Positions 24,351 to 33,318 of a stretch of DNA of 64,000 nt are shown here, piece after piece. The DNA is from Pseudogemmobacter humi (lineage in GTDB: Bacteria; Pseudomonadota; Alphaproteobacteria; Rhodobacterales; Rhodobacteraceae). The notes below the pieces were generated by a model. That model did not search any database, was not told where the DNA came from, and saw nothing but the letters and a program-made list of their open reading frames with translations. The position numbers and the translations under genes were made by a program. Positions within the stretch are counted from its first letter, which is position 1, and every line of letters starts with the position of its first letter. The DNA lies in assembly GCF_900609055.1 (NCBI RefSeq), contig NZ_UXAW01000051.1:186001-250000 (forward strand), given 5' to 3'.

Positions 24351-26669
24351 TCACGCCGCCGCTGCCGCCGCCGCGACCGGCAGGGTGAAACAGAACCGCG
24401 CCCCGCGCCCTGCGGGCTTCTCGTGCCACAGTTGGCCGCCATTGGCCTCGACCAGCGCGCGGCAGATCGACAGGCCCAGCCCCATCCCGTCCGGCTTCGA
24501 GGTCTCAAACTGTGTGAAGAGGTTGATTCCGTCGCGAATGCCGGGGCCGCTGTCCTGAACGCAGACCCTGACCAGATCGCCCTCGCGGGTGGCGTGGATG
24601 GTGATGAGGCGCTCGTTCTCCGGTTCGGGCGCGATGGCCTCGATCGCGTTGCGCAGGAGATTGACGATCACCTGGGCGACATGGATGTGGTTGCCCGTCA
24701 CCTGCGGCAGGCCGACAGTAAGGGTGACGATGCGTACACCGGCCTCGGTCGCCTCGGGATGGACCAGCCTCTGGGCCTGGTCGAGCAGGTCGGCGAAATC
24801 GAACGGGTGGCGGGTGCCCTCGTCCTTGCGGATGAAGCTGCGCAAGGCGCGGATGATGTCGCCCGCGCGCAGGGATTGCCTCTCGATCTCGTCCAGCAGT
24901 TCGCGCAACTCGGGATCGGCGCCCTCGCCCAGCGTCAGGAGCGCGGTGTCGGCGTTCTGCGCGATGGCGGCCAGCGGCTGGTTCAGTTCATGCGCCAGCC
25001 CGGCGGCCATCTGGCCCATGGTATTGCCGCGCGCCAGATGCGACAGGTCGCGGTTGAGCTGGGCAATCTGCCCCTCGCGCGCCTTGTCGCGGGTGATGTC
25101 GTCCACCATCAGCACGCCATGCAGCGGTCTGCCCTGGTCGTCTCGGATCACGATGGAATTCAGGCTGACATGGATCATCGCGCCGTCGCGGCGATACCAG
25201 CGCATCTCGCAACTGGTCTCGGCGCCGCCGGGGCCGCTGTCGGCGCAGGCGGATTGCGCCAGATCGCCGGGATGGGCGATATCGGCGATCCGGCAGCCCA
25301 CCACATCGGCGGGCGAGGCCGCGCCGATGAGTTCGGCGAATTTGGCATTGGCGCGGATCACCGCGCCGTCTTTGGGCGAGATCTGCGCCATCGCGCGCGA
25401 CGACAGATCGAAGGTCTGGCCGTATTCGCGTTCGGCATCGCGGCGGGCGAGGATCTGCTGCATCAGCGTCGCATTGGCGCGCTCCAGTTCCTTGTAGGTG
25501 CGCGGCGCGGGTCCGGTGGGGTCCAGCTCGCCCTGCGAGATCAGCGTCGAGCGCACCGCGAAGGCGCGCACCGGACGGTGGATGTAATCCGCCAGCGCCA
25601 GACCGATCACGCCGGAAATCGCCGCCACCAGCGCGGCGATCCAGATATTTGCGGTGCGGTTTTGCTTGATGACGGCGGTGAAATCGTCCTCGGGCGCATA
25701 GACGCCGATGGTCCAGGGCAGCTTGTCGCTGATCGGCGGCATCACGGTCGAGACATAGACCTCGCCGTCCCAGGTGAATTGCGAGGCGGTGACCTGATCG
25801 ACCAGCACCGGCCCCCGGCCCGCATGGCCGGCAAAGGCGGCGCGCGCGATCGGATCCTCGAATTCGGCGATATTGGCGAAACGCAGGGTGCCGTCTTCCC
25901 TGGTGATCTTGATCAGATCCAGATCGGGATGTGCGATGACATCGCCGTTCCGGTGGATGATCAGCGCCTTGCCCTGGACCCCGATCTTCAGCCGCGACAG
26001 GAAATCCGAGATTTTGCTGATCTCGATATCGACGCCCACCACGCCTTTGACGCCGCTTTCGGCATCGACCACCGGCGCGGCGAGGGTGATCCCGGGCTGC
26101 TGCGAGGTGAAGAAGATATAGGGATCGGTCCAGATCGTGGTCAGATCGGATTTCGCCCGCAAATACCAGGGCCGGTTGCGCGGATCATAGGGATCCTCGG
26201 GGGTTTGCTCGCGCGCGACGACCGAGAAATCGTCGTTGCGCCAGATCAGCTCGATGCTGCGCGCGCCGCCTTCGTTGCGGATGATCTTGCTGCGGAACGG
26301 CGCCTGGGCGTCCTCGGTCCGCATCACCATCACGAAATTGCCTTCCTCGCTGCCGTAATAGACCCCGGCGAATTGCGGCGTGATCTGAAGCTGCTGGAAC
26401 AGAAGCTGCTCAAGCTGGACGTGATCCTCGCTGGCGACCACCCGGTTCTGCGCCAGCCGCGCCGCCAGTTCCGCCGCGCCCTGGGCCGGGTTCAGGAAGC
26501 CCTTGGAATGTTCGATCGCATTGGTGCCCACATCACGCAGCAGATCGCGCGCATGGGCGATCAGCGCCCGCTCCGAGGTGAAATAAGACGAAAACACCAC
26601 CGTCAGCACCGCAAGGAACTGAAGCCCGGCAAGGCAGCAGGCCAGAAGGATACGCAGCGAAAAACGCAT
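24351..26669 (-). CDS. dCache/PAS sensor histidine kinase
   Basis: A 772-aa membrane kinase. TM1 is at about 7-29, then a periplasmic double-Cache sensor (about 30-335; note RNRPWYLRAK and VVGVDIEIS), TM2 at about 345-367 and a PAS domain (about 420-540). Next come the dimerisation helix with phospho-His in GLAHELNQPLAAI (near 558) and an ATPase domain with NLLRNAIEA, DSGPGI and GMGLGLSI. The HELNQPL form pairs with FixJ-type regulators, as found next door. dCache domains typically bind small amino- or carboxylic acids; with pxpA in the operon, an amino acid or pyroglutamate signal is possible but unproven. Confidence 0.9.
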   Translation of the reverse strand: MRFSLRILLACCLAGLQFLAVLTVVFSSYFTSERALIAHARDLLRDVGTNAIEHSKGFLNPAQGAAELAARLAQNRVVASEDHVQLEQLLFQQLQITPQFAGVYYGSEEGNFVMVMRTEDAQAPFRSKIIRNEGGARSIELIWRNDDFSVVAREQTPEDPYDPRNRPWYLRAKSDLTTIWTDPYIFFTSQQPGITLAAPVVDAESGVKGVVGVDIEISKISDFLSRLKIGVQGKALIIHRNGDVIAHPDLDLIKITREDGTLRFANIAEFEDPIARAAFAGHAGRGPVLVDQVTASQFTWDGEVYVSTVMPPISDKLPWTIGVYAPEDDFTAVIKQNRTANIWIAALVAAISGVIGLALADYIHRPVRAFAVRSTLISQGELDPTGPAPRTYKELERANATLMQQILARRDAEREYGQTFDLSSRAMAQISPKDGAVIRANAKFAELIGAASPADVVGCRIADIAHPGDLAQSACADSGPGGAETSCEMRWYRRDGAMIHVSLNSIVIRDDQGRPLHGVLMVDDITRDKAREGQIAQLNRDLSHLARGNTMGQMAAGLAHELNQPLAAIAQNADTALLTLGEGADPELRELLDEIERQSLRAGDIIRALRSFIRKDEGTRHPFDFADLLDQAQRLVHPEATEAGVRIVTLTVGLPQVTGNHIHVAQVIVNLLRNAIEAIAPEPENERLITIHATREGDLVRVCVQDSGPGIRDGINLFTQFETSKPDGMGLGLSICRALVEANGGQLWHEKPAGRGARFCFTLPVAAAAAAA

Positions 26670-26894
26670 CAGCCGCCCGTGCCCCCGTGCACCGGAGAGC
26701 GGGCCGGGCGTGGGGGTCCGGCGGTCGGGCGGTTCGGGAAGGCAGGTGGCATGCGCTGATCCGGTGGTGGCTGTTCGGGCGGCAGGCTGGAAACGGGCGC
26801 ATCAAGGCCCGCAACGCATTGCGAATCCGCCCGAAATCCGCCCGCTATTCTACGGCTTTTTAATGGATTCCACCAGAGCGGCCCCGCCCCGCCA

Positions 26895-26910
26895 TAGGCA
26901 GATCTGCCTA
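26895..26910. promoter_or_regulatory. Perfect 16-bp palindrome TAGGCAGATCTGCCTA
   Basis: A perfect palindrome in AT-richer DNA, 225 bp upstream of the sensor kinase ATG. The size suits a dimeric activator such as the FixJ-type regulator of the same operon. Confidence 0.4.
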
Positions 26911-27070
26911 GGCAACCACGCGGATTTACCGATTCCCAGGGTTATGCGATGAAGATCGGGCCGATGTGAGTATGAGTTCGGAAAGCTGCGGCGGCTTGCG
27001 GTGTGGCGATCGTCGTTCACGAACTAAGCCGTTCCGCGATTGGCGAGTATCCTGTTACGAGTATACTGTG

Positions 27071-27110
27071 AAAGGCTGCCGGTCTCCGCTTTCGGCGCGG
27101 ACCGGCAGCC
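27071..27110 (-). terminator. Terminator after the first ProW-like gene
   Basis: An 11-bp perfect stem (GGCTGCCGGTC, 27074-27084; partner 27100-27110). On the minus strand it is followed by TTTCA. It lies 30 nt past the permease stop. Confidence 0.7.
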
Positions 27111-27140
27111 CTTTGTGCCCCTCGCCGGGCGCCCCCCTCG

Positions 27141-28643
27141 TCAGCGGTGCTCGTTCTTTGAGCCCTGGCCCTGGACGATACGGTCGATCACCATGGCGCA
27201 GGCCAGGATCGCCAGCCCCGCGAGAATGCCCTTGCCCACGGCGGCATATTGCAGCGCCGAGAGCACATCCTCGCCCAGGCCCCGCGCGCCGATCAGCGAG
27301 GCGATCACCACCATCGACAGGCACATCAGGAGCGTCTGGTTGATCCCGGCCATGATCGAGGGTTTGGCCATCGGCAGATCGACCCGGAACAACAGGAACC
27401 TGCGCGTGGCGCCGAAGGCGGTGGCGGCCTCGCGGATGTTCTCCGGCACCGAAGCGATGCCGAGCGCGGTCAGACGGATCACCGGCGGCATGCCGAAGAT
27501 GATGGTGGCGATGATGCCGGGGGGCTTGCCGATGCCGAAAAAGGCGATCACCGGAATCAGATAGACGAAGGCCGGCATGGTCTGCATCAGATCCAGCACC
27601 GGGCGCATCGCGTTCAGCACCCGGCTGTCGCGCCCGGCCCAGATGCCGAGAGGCAGGCCCGCCACCACGCAAAGGAAGGCCGCCGTGCCCAGAAGCGCGA
27701 CGGTGGCCATGCTTTTCTCCCAGAAGCCGAAGAAGGCCAGATAGGCCAGCGCCGCCGCCGAGAACACCGCCACCCGCCGCCCGGCGCATTGCCAGGCGAT
27801 GGTGAGGACCGCAGCCATGACGATGGGCCAGGGCGTCGCCACCAGCGCGATCTCCAGCAGGCCGAGGATCGTGTTGATCCCGGCGGAGATGCCGTTGAAC
27901 AGCCCGCCGAGGCCCTGGGCCGTGGCCCGGAACGCGCCGTCCAGCCAGCGCGCGCTTTCGTTGTAGATCGTGGCCGAGGCAGGGAAACTCGTCAGCCAGG
28001 CCGGCGGTGCGGGTGTTGCGAAGCGCAACCCCGACACGACATAGCCACCAAGGACAAGGACGGTGGCGAAGATGATCCGCGCGGGCGGCAGGCCATGGGC
28101 GATGCGGTGGTCGCCGCGCCAGCGCCGGAAGCGGCGGTTCAGAAGCGGCGTGGCGCTGAACCCTACTGCCAGATGCACCAGCGCCAGCCCCGTGGCGCCC
28201 GCGAGCCCGAGGCCGAGCGTGCGGGACTGCGCCGCCTCGGCCGCAGCGCGGGCATTGTCGGCGGCCTGGGCCAGCCCCTCGGCCGAGCGTTTCATCCCCT
28301 CGCCCAACGGGTCTCCGGCGGCGATGGCGGCTTCAGCGGCGGTCAGGCGCTCGGCGGATTGCATCTCCAGCCGGTCGGCGCGGGCGCGATCGTCGCGGCC
28401 CGGATCGCCGAACACGGCGATCGCCAGCAGGACCACCGAGGCCAGCGCCACGAGGAACGCAGGCCAGAACGCCCCCCACAGCGCGCGGGCGCCCAGCCAG
28501 ACCGGCCCGGTCAGCGCGGCCATCGGGTTGAAGCTGAAGGACGGGCCGCTTTTCGCGGAAAGCCGATCAAATTCCGCGCTGTAATAACGCGCGCCGCGCT
28601 GCGTGAATTCGGCGACAAGCGGGTCTGTGTCTGTGTGGTTCAT
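27141..28643 (-). CDS. ProW-type ABC permease with long N-terminal extension
   Basis: A 500-aa inner-membrane permease for a glycine-betaine/proline-type importer. The C-terminal 230 residues are the BPD transport domain with the coupling motif region ENIREAATAFGATRRFLLFRVDLPMAKPS and the SMVVIASLIGARGLG block. The N-terminal 200 residues are an extension with two membrane helices around an Ala/Glu-rich, probably coiled-coil segment (about 85-140); ordinary ProW is about 350 aa. Its ATG overlaps the ATPase stop by 4 nt (ATGA). Last gene of the long minus-strand series; a terminator follows. Confidence 0.88.
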   Translation of the reverse strand: MNHTDTDPLVAEFTQRGARYYSAEFDRLSAKSGPSFSFNPMAALTGPVWLGARALWGAFWPAFLVALASVVLLAIAVFGDPGRDDRARADRLEMQSAERLTAAEAAIAAGDPLGEGMKRSAEGLAQAADNARAAAEAAQSRTLGLGLAGATGLALVHLAVGFSATPLLNRRFRRWRGDHRIAHGLPPARIIFATVLVLGGYVVSGLRFATPAPPAWLTSFPASATIYNESARWLDGAFRATAQGLGGLFNGISAGINTILGLLEIALVATPWPIVMAAVLTIAWQCAGRRVAVFSAAALAYLAFFGFWEKSMATVALLGTAAFLCVVAGLPLGIWAGRDSRVLNAMRPVLDLMQTMPAFVYLIPVIAFFGIGKPPGIIATIIFGMPPVIRLTALGIASVPENIREAATAFGATRRFLLFRVDLPMAKPSIMAGINQTLLMCLSMVVIASLIGARGLGEDVLSALQYAAVGKGILAGLAILACAMVIDRIVQGQGSKNEHR

Positions 28644-29686
28644 CGTCCGGGCCGTTCTGCGAGCGCCTGCATCAGATCCTGCGGCCGGGCATAGCCGCAG
28701 GGGTTGCCGTCGCGCGTCACCAGCGCGCCGCGCGCGTCCTTCGCAAAGATCGTCGCCAGCCGGGCCAGTGGCGCCTGCGCATCGACGCGGGGCAGATCGG
28801 GCGGCAGATTTTCCGGCAGGCCGCCCCCGTCGGGCAGGGGCGTCATGATCGTCGCGGTGCGGATCACCTCCAGCGGCGAGACGTGACGCACGAATTCGGC
28901 GATGAAATCGTTCGCCGGGCGGGTGACGATATCTTCCGGCGCTCCGGTTTGCAGGATGGCGCCGTCCTTCATGATCGCGATGCGCGAGCCGATGGCGATG
29001 GCCTCGTCCAGGTCATGGGTGATGAACACCACCGTCTTGCCCATCTCGCGCGAGAGCTGGCTGAACTGGCTTTGCAACTGCCGCCGGATCAGCGGGTCGA
29101 GCGCCGAGAACGGCTCGTCCATCAGCAAAACCGGCGGGTCGGCGGCCAGCGCGCGCGCCAGCCCCACCCGCTGCTGCATGCCGCCCGACAGGTTCGCGGG
29201 CAGCCGGTCGCCCCAGCCCGCCAGCCCCACCCTGGCCAGCGCCACCTCGGCCTGGTCGAAGCGCTGACGCGGTGTCGCGCCCTGGATCTCCAGCGGCAGG
29301 GCGACGTTTTCGCGCACGCTGCGGTGGGGCAACAGGCCGAAGCTCTGGAACACCATGCCGATCCGGCGCGAGCGCAGATCGCGCAGCCGGGCGGGTCCGG
29401 CCTTCACGATATCCTCGCCGCCGATCAGCACCTCGCCGGCGCTTGGTTCGATCAGCCGGTTGATCAGCCGGATCAGGGTGGATTTTCCGGATCCCGACAG
29501 GCCCATGACGCAGAAGATCTCGCCCTTCGCCACGCTGAAAGACGCGTCCGAAACCCCGAGCACCGCGCCCCACCTGGCCATCAGCTCGGCCTTGCCGGTG
29601 CCGGATTTCGCGGCGGTCAGCGCCTCGGCCTCCATGCGGCCGAAGATCTTCCAGACCGAACGGAATTCTATTTCTGGCTCGTTCAC
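28640..29686 (-). CDS. ProV-type ABC ATPase
   Basis: About 348 aa. It has Walker A GLSGSGKST, the signature NLSGGMQQRVGLARAL, Walker B VLLMDEPFSALD and the switch His in VFITHDLDEA. The C-terminal segment holds CBS-like material (LATIFAKDARGALVTRDGNP). The family N-terminus (IEFRSVWKIFG) supports a start at GTG 29686, which has GGGAC 8 nt upstream; a TTG 6 nt earlier is possible. It powers the betaine-type importer with the ProX- and ProW-like proteins on either side. Confidence 0.88.
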   Translation of the reverse strand: MNEPEIEFRSVWKIFGRMEAEALTAAKSGTGKAELMARWGAVLGVSDASFSVAKGEIFCVMGLSGSGKSTLIRLINRLIEPSAGEVLIGGEDIVKAGPARLRDLRSRRIGMVFQSFGLLPHRSVRENVALPLEIQGATPRQRFDQAEVALARVGLAGWGDRLPANLSGGMQQRVGLARALAADPPVLLMDEPFSALDPLIRRQLQSQFSQLSREMGKTVVFITHDLDEAIAIGSRIAIMKDGAILQTGAPEDIVTRPANDFIAEFVRHVSPLEVIRTATIMTPLPDGGGLPENLPPDLPRVDAQAPLARLATIFAKDARGALVTRDGNPCGYARPQDLMQALAERPGR

Positions 29687-29777
29687 GGGCAATGTCCCAT
29701 CCAGCTGGAATGGCCCCTGTCAGCCTGCCACGGGCGGCGGACCAGGGCAAATGCGCAAGGGTCGCATGTAATCTGAT

Positions 29778-29806
29778 GGCCGGAGATGCGGGGGGCATCT
29801 CCGGCC
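29778..29806 (-). other. Stem-loop between the first ProX-like and ProV-like genes
   Basis: A 12-bp perfect stem (GGCCGGAGATGC, 29778-29789; partner 29795-29806) with a 5-nt loop and no T-run. Hairpins here commonly protect the binding-protein mRNA and lower expression of downstream transporter genes. Confidence 0.6.
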
Positions 29807-29825
29807 GGGTCGGGTCTGTCCGCGG

Positions 29826-30797
29826 TTATTGCGCGGCCCAGGCGGCGATCTGCGCGGAATTGGCCTCGATCCAGGGCCTCACCACTTCGGCGGGATCCTT
29901 GCCATTGATGATCTCGAGCGACCAGGCATTCACGTCATCCGCGCTGAGCTGGATGTTCTGCAAAAGCGTCACCAGCGCGGGGTTGCGCTCGGAGAGGCTG
30001 GCCGACCAGCTGATATAGACCCTGGTGTCGGGATAGGCCGAGGCGACCTTCGACCTGGCCTGCCAGTCCGGATCCTCGTCGGGCTGGACCATCACGAAGG
30101 CATCGGGGTTATGGGCGGGCTCTTCCAGCAGCACCAGATCGTAGAGCACGAAATTCTGGTGCGGGCCGTAGCAATAGCCCAGCCAGGGCCGGTCGGCCTT
30201 GACCGCGGCGTCAAGGCCCGCCGTCGCGATGGCCTCGTCGGTCGATTGCAGTTCGAAGAATTCGGCGAAACCGTAATCCCGGGCGCGGATCGTCTCGATA
30301 TTGGTCGAGAGCCAGCCCTGCGGGCCGATCCAGACCTCGCCCTTGCCGTCGCCGTTGGAATCGAACAGCGCCGCCACTTCGGGGTTGGCGAGATCGAAGA
30401 CCGAACGGATGTTGTGCTTCTCCTGCACGGATTTCGGGATGCAGTAGCCCTGGACCGCGGGGAAGGATTTCTCCGACAGGGTGACGGTCTTTTCCTCGTC
30501 AACATATTTGGTCTTGGGGGCGTTCTGGTTCGGCAGCCAGGTCTCGGTCCAGATGTCGATCTCGCCTTTGCCGCGCGACATCGCCTCCCACACGACCGGC
30601 ACCGAGGGCAGCGGCACGGTTTCCACTTCGAGGCCGAGCGCCTCTTCGATGATCCCGCTGACCGCGAAGGCGGTGGCGCGGCCCGAGGCGTAATTCGGAT
30701 CCGGAATCACCAGCTTTTCGGCGGCGGCGATGCCGGGGGCGGCAAGACCGGGGGCTGCGATCAGCAGGGCGGCAAGCAATCTGGGCAGGGGCGACAT
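29826..30797 (-). CDS. ProX/OpuAC-type substrate-binding protein 1
   Basis: 323 aa with a signal peptide (cleavage near AAPGIAAA-EK). The binding-protein fold starts KLVIPDPNYASGRATAFAVSGIIEEALG, with WEAMSRGKGEIDIWTETWLPNQ and WLGYCYGPHQNF. Aromatic residues in these blocks (Trp, Tyr) could form the cation-pi cage that holds trimethylammonium groups in this family. It lies 113 nt after the AraC-type regulator, so it may have its own promoter. Ligand: a quaternary or methylated amine by family; exact compound unknown. Confidence 0.88.
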   Translation of the reverse strand: MSPLPRLLAALLIAAPGLAAPGIAAAEKLVIPDPNYASGRATAFAVSGIIEEALGLEVETVPLPSVPVVWEAMSRGKGEIDIWTETWLPNQNAPKTKYVDEEKTVTLSEKSFPAVQGYCIPKSVQEKHNIRSVFDLANPEVAALFDSNGDGKGEVWIGPQGWLSTNIETIRARDYGFAEFFELQSTDEAIATAGLDAAVKADRPWLGYCYGPHQNFVLYDLVLLEEPAHNPDAFVMVQPDEDPDWQARSKVASAYPDTRVYISWSASLSERNPALVTLLQNIQLSADDVNAWSLEIINGKDPAEVVRPWIEANSAQIAAWAAQ

Positions 30798-30910
30798 TTT
30801 GTTTTCCTGTCTGTTTCAGAGATCAACGGCGTTTCCATTCAATCCCTTCGGCGGTTTATGGCACCGGAGGGCGCTTTCCGACATTCCAAACCCTGGCGGG
30901 TGACAGGGGG

Positions 30911-31987
30911 TTAATTCCATCCGCTCCCCCTTTCGCGAAGGTTTTCATCCCCGGGCTCCGCGGCGGGCGCCCCGGTCCGAAGCCGGTGCGGCGAGACCCC
31001 GAAAGCGGCCCGGAACAGGCGCGAGAAATGGCTGACCGAGGCGAAGCCGCAGGCCATGGCGGTTTCGGTCACCGCCAGATCGGAAAAGCACAGCAGGCGG
31101 TGCGCGCGCTCCAGCCGGATGCGGGTGTAATAGCGCTTGGGGGTGTCGCCCAGATGGCGGCGGAACAGCCGCTCGATCTGGCGCGTCGAAAGGCCGAGGC
31201 CGCCGGCGATGCGGTTGACCTCAAGCGGTTCTTCGGCATGGGCCTCCATCATGGCGACGGCATCGGCGACCATGCGGTGACGGATGCCGCGCCGCTGCAC
31301 GAGGCCGGCGGGGCGCGTCTCGTGAAAGGTGCGGATCGGCTGCCAGCTGAAATGCTCGGCCACCCGCTGCGAGATGCCCGCCCCGAAATCGGTTTCCGCC
31401 AGCCGCAGGAACAGGTCGATCGCCGAGGTGCCGCCCGAAGAGGTCATCACATCGTCATGCACCACGCAGGCGGTGTGGTGCAGTTCCACATCGGGATGGC
31501 TTTCGGCCAGCGTTTCCATATAGCGCCAGTGCACGGTCGCGCTGCGGTTCGAGAGCAGCCCCGCCCGCGCCAGCGTCAGGCTGCCGGAATGCAGCGCCGC
31601 CACCCTGGCGCCGCGACGCGCGCAGCGGCGGATCCAGTGTTCGAGAGGCGTGCTCTGCACCGGGGTCGTCCGCGGCGGCGGGCTCTCGCCGCCGACGATG
31701 ACGATGGTGCTGCCGCGCCCGGCCTCGGGCAGCTCGCCCTCCACCGGCAGCACGATCCCGGCCGAAGAGCGCATCGGCCCGCCCCCCGCCGCGCAAAGCG
31801 TCCAGCGCACCGCCTGGCCGGACAGCGCCTCGTTCAGCACCCGCAGCGTCTCAAGCGCGGCCGTCAGCGACAACAGGCAGAACTCGGGCAAGAGCGCGAA
31901 GCAATAGCTGTGGCGCGCGCCGCCCCGGCCGCCTGCTCTGGCAGCCGTATCTTCGGCCGGTGGCCCGAGGCTGCGCCCGATCAGCAT
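30911..31987 (-). CDS. GATase1-like AraC-family regulator (GbdR/CdhR type)
   Basis: 358 aa: an N-terminal DJ-1/PfpI-like domain (about 40-215, with LLPEFCLLSLTAALETLR and VAALHSGSLTLARAGLL) and a C-terminal AraC DNA-binding domain with two helix-turn-helices (IAGGLGLSTRQIERLFRRHLG and ACGFASVSHFSRLFRAAFG). This architecture includes GbdR and CdhR, which control glycine betaine and carnitine use, so it fits its operon. The ATG at 31987 overlaps the aminotransferase stop by one base (TGATG), so the two are coupled. Confidence 0.88.
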   Translation of the reverse strand: MLIGRSLGPPAEDTAARAGGRGGARHSYCFALLPEFCLLSLTAALETLRVLNEALSGQAVRWTLCAAGGGPMRSSAGIVLPVEGELPEAGRGSTIVIVGGESPPPRTTPVQSTPLEHWIRRCARRGARVAALHSGSLTLARAGLLSNRSATVHWRYMETLAESHPDVELHHTACVVHDDVMTSSGGTSAIDLFLRLAETDFGAGISQRVAEHFSWQPIRTFHETRPAGLVQRRGIRHRMVADAVAMMEAHAEEPLEVNRIAGGLGLSTRQIERLFRRHLGDTPKRYYTRIRLERAHRLLCFSDLAVTETAMACGFASVSHFSRLFRAAFGVSPHRLRTGAPAAEPGDENLRERGSGWN

Positions 31988-33318
31988 CACCCCTGGCCTT
32001 TCCGCGCCTTGTCGAAGGCCCGGTCCAGCCCCTCGGCCACCTGATCCACATCCGCCAGCGACAGGCACAGCGGCGGAACCATCCGCAGGCAGGAGCGGTG
32101 CGGCCCGGATTTCGACAGGATCAGCCCGGCTTCGCGGCAGGCCTCGAACACGACACCGGTGGTGTCGGCGTCGGGCGTCATCCTGCCACGGTCCGAGACC
32201 ATCTCGATCGCCAGCATCAGCCCGCGCCCGCGCACGTCGCCGATGGCAGGATATTTCTGCGCCAGTTCCTGCAACCGCTTCAAAAGCGCGCCGCCCACCT
32301 GTTTTGCGTTCTCTTGCAGCCGGTCGCGTTTCAGCACCTGCAACACCGCCCGCCCCGCCGCGCAGGAGGTCGGGTTCGAGCCATAGGTGTGGAACATGAA
32401 CTTCTCGGCCATGGGTTCCGCGATCTCGCGCCGCGCCACCACCGCGCCGAGCGGAAAGCCGTTCGAGATGCCCTTGGCCATGACCACGATATCGGGGATC
32501 ACCCCGTCGGATTCAAAGCCCCACATATGCTCGCCGGTGCGGCCGAAGCCCGACTGCACCTCGTCGGCGATGTAAAGCCCGCCCGCGGCGCGGATCCGCT
32601 CGGCGGCGCCCGACATATAGCCGGGGGGCATCTCGATGATGCCGCCGTAGCCCTGGACGCTTTCGACCAGAATCCCGGCGACGCGGCCGGTGGTCGAGGT
32701 CTGGATCACCCGCTCGATCTCGTCGAGGTAAGGCGCGGCGCCCGCGTTACGCCCGAAGATGCCGCGATACTGGTTCGGTTCGGCCACGAAGGCGACATTG
32801 CCGGGCATGCCGGGATGGCGCCAGCCGGCGATTCCGGTCACCGATTGCGCCGCCGAGGTCGGGCCGTGATAGGCGGTGCGGAGCGCCAGCAGGTCCAGAT
32901 TGCCGGTGTAGCCGCGCGCCATCGCCATGGCGAGGTCGATGGCTTCCGAGCCCGAATTGGTGAAATGCACCACCCATTCGATATCGCCATTGGGCCCCTT
33001 CGGCATGGTCGCCGTCAGTTCCTCGGCGAAATGGGCGGGGACGGGATGGTAGAACATCGTCGTGCAATGGGTCAGCTCCTGCGCCTGATCCATCGCGGCC
33101 TTCACCACATCGGGATGCGAATGGCCGACCGAGATGCAGACGTTCATCCCCAGGAGGTCGGTGTATCTGCGGCCCTTTTCGTCCCAGAGATATTGCATCT
33201 CGCCCCGGCGGAACACCATCGGGTCGCGGAAGGGCACGAATTTGCGCTGGCTGGCCGAGTAATAGCGGTCGCGCCGCGCGGCGGTTTCCTCAAGGTTCCA
33301 GCTGGTGTGCAGGGTCAT
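31987..33318 (-). CDS. Class III PLP-dependent aminotransferase (AGXT2-like)
   Basis: 443 aa with the class III pattern: GSEAIDLAMAMAR, IADEVQSGFGRTG, PLP Lys in VVMAKGISNGFPLGAVV, and TYGSNPTSCAAG. The order of blocks recalls alanine-glyoxylate aminotransferase 2 and omega-amino acid transaminases. Its start ATGA overlaps the stop of the MttB-like gene and its own stop overlaps the AraC-type gene. In this operon it would remove the amino group left after N-demethylation. Substrate unknown; AGXT2 enzymes accept beta-amino acids and methylated arginines. Confidence 0.88.
   Translation of the reverse strand: MTLHTSWNLEETAARRDRYYSASQRKFVPFRDPMVFRRGEMQYLWDEKGRRYTDLLGMNVCISVGHSHPDVVKAAMDQAQELTHCTTMFYHPVPAHFAEELTATMPKGPNGDIEWVVHFTNSGSEAIDLAMAMARGYTGNLDLLALRTAYHGPTSAAQSVTGIAGWRHPGMPGNVAFVAEPNQYRGIFGRNAGAAPYLDEIERVIQTSTTGRVAGILVESVQGYGGIIEMPPGYMSGAAERIRAAGGLYIADEVQSGFGRTGEHMWGFESDGVIPDIVVMAKGISNGFPLGAVVARREIAEPMAEKFMFHTYGSNPTSCAAGRAVLQVLKRDRLQENAKQVGGALLKRLQELAQKYPAIGDVRGRGLMLAIEMVSDRGRMTPDADTTGVVFEACREAGLILSKSGPHRSCLRMVPPLCLSLADVDQVAEGLDRAFDKARKGQG

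Larger units (their letters stand above)
26670..27140. other. Intergenic region between the sensor kinase and the proW-like end
   Basis: 471 bp with lower G+C in the middle. It contains a tandem AATCCGCCCG repeat near 26822-26843, the 16-bp palindrome at 26895-26910, repeated GAGTAT(C/A) near 27045-27065 and the terminator at 27071-27110. No reading frame with a ribosome site was found. Confidence 0.5.
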
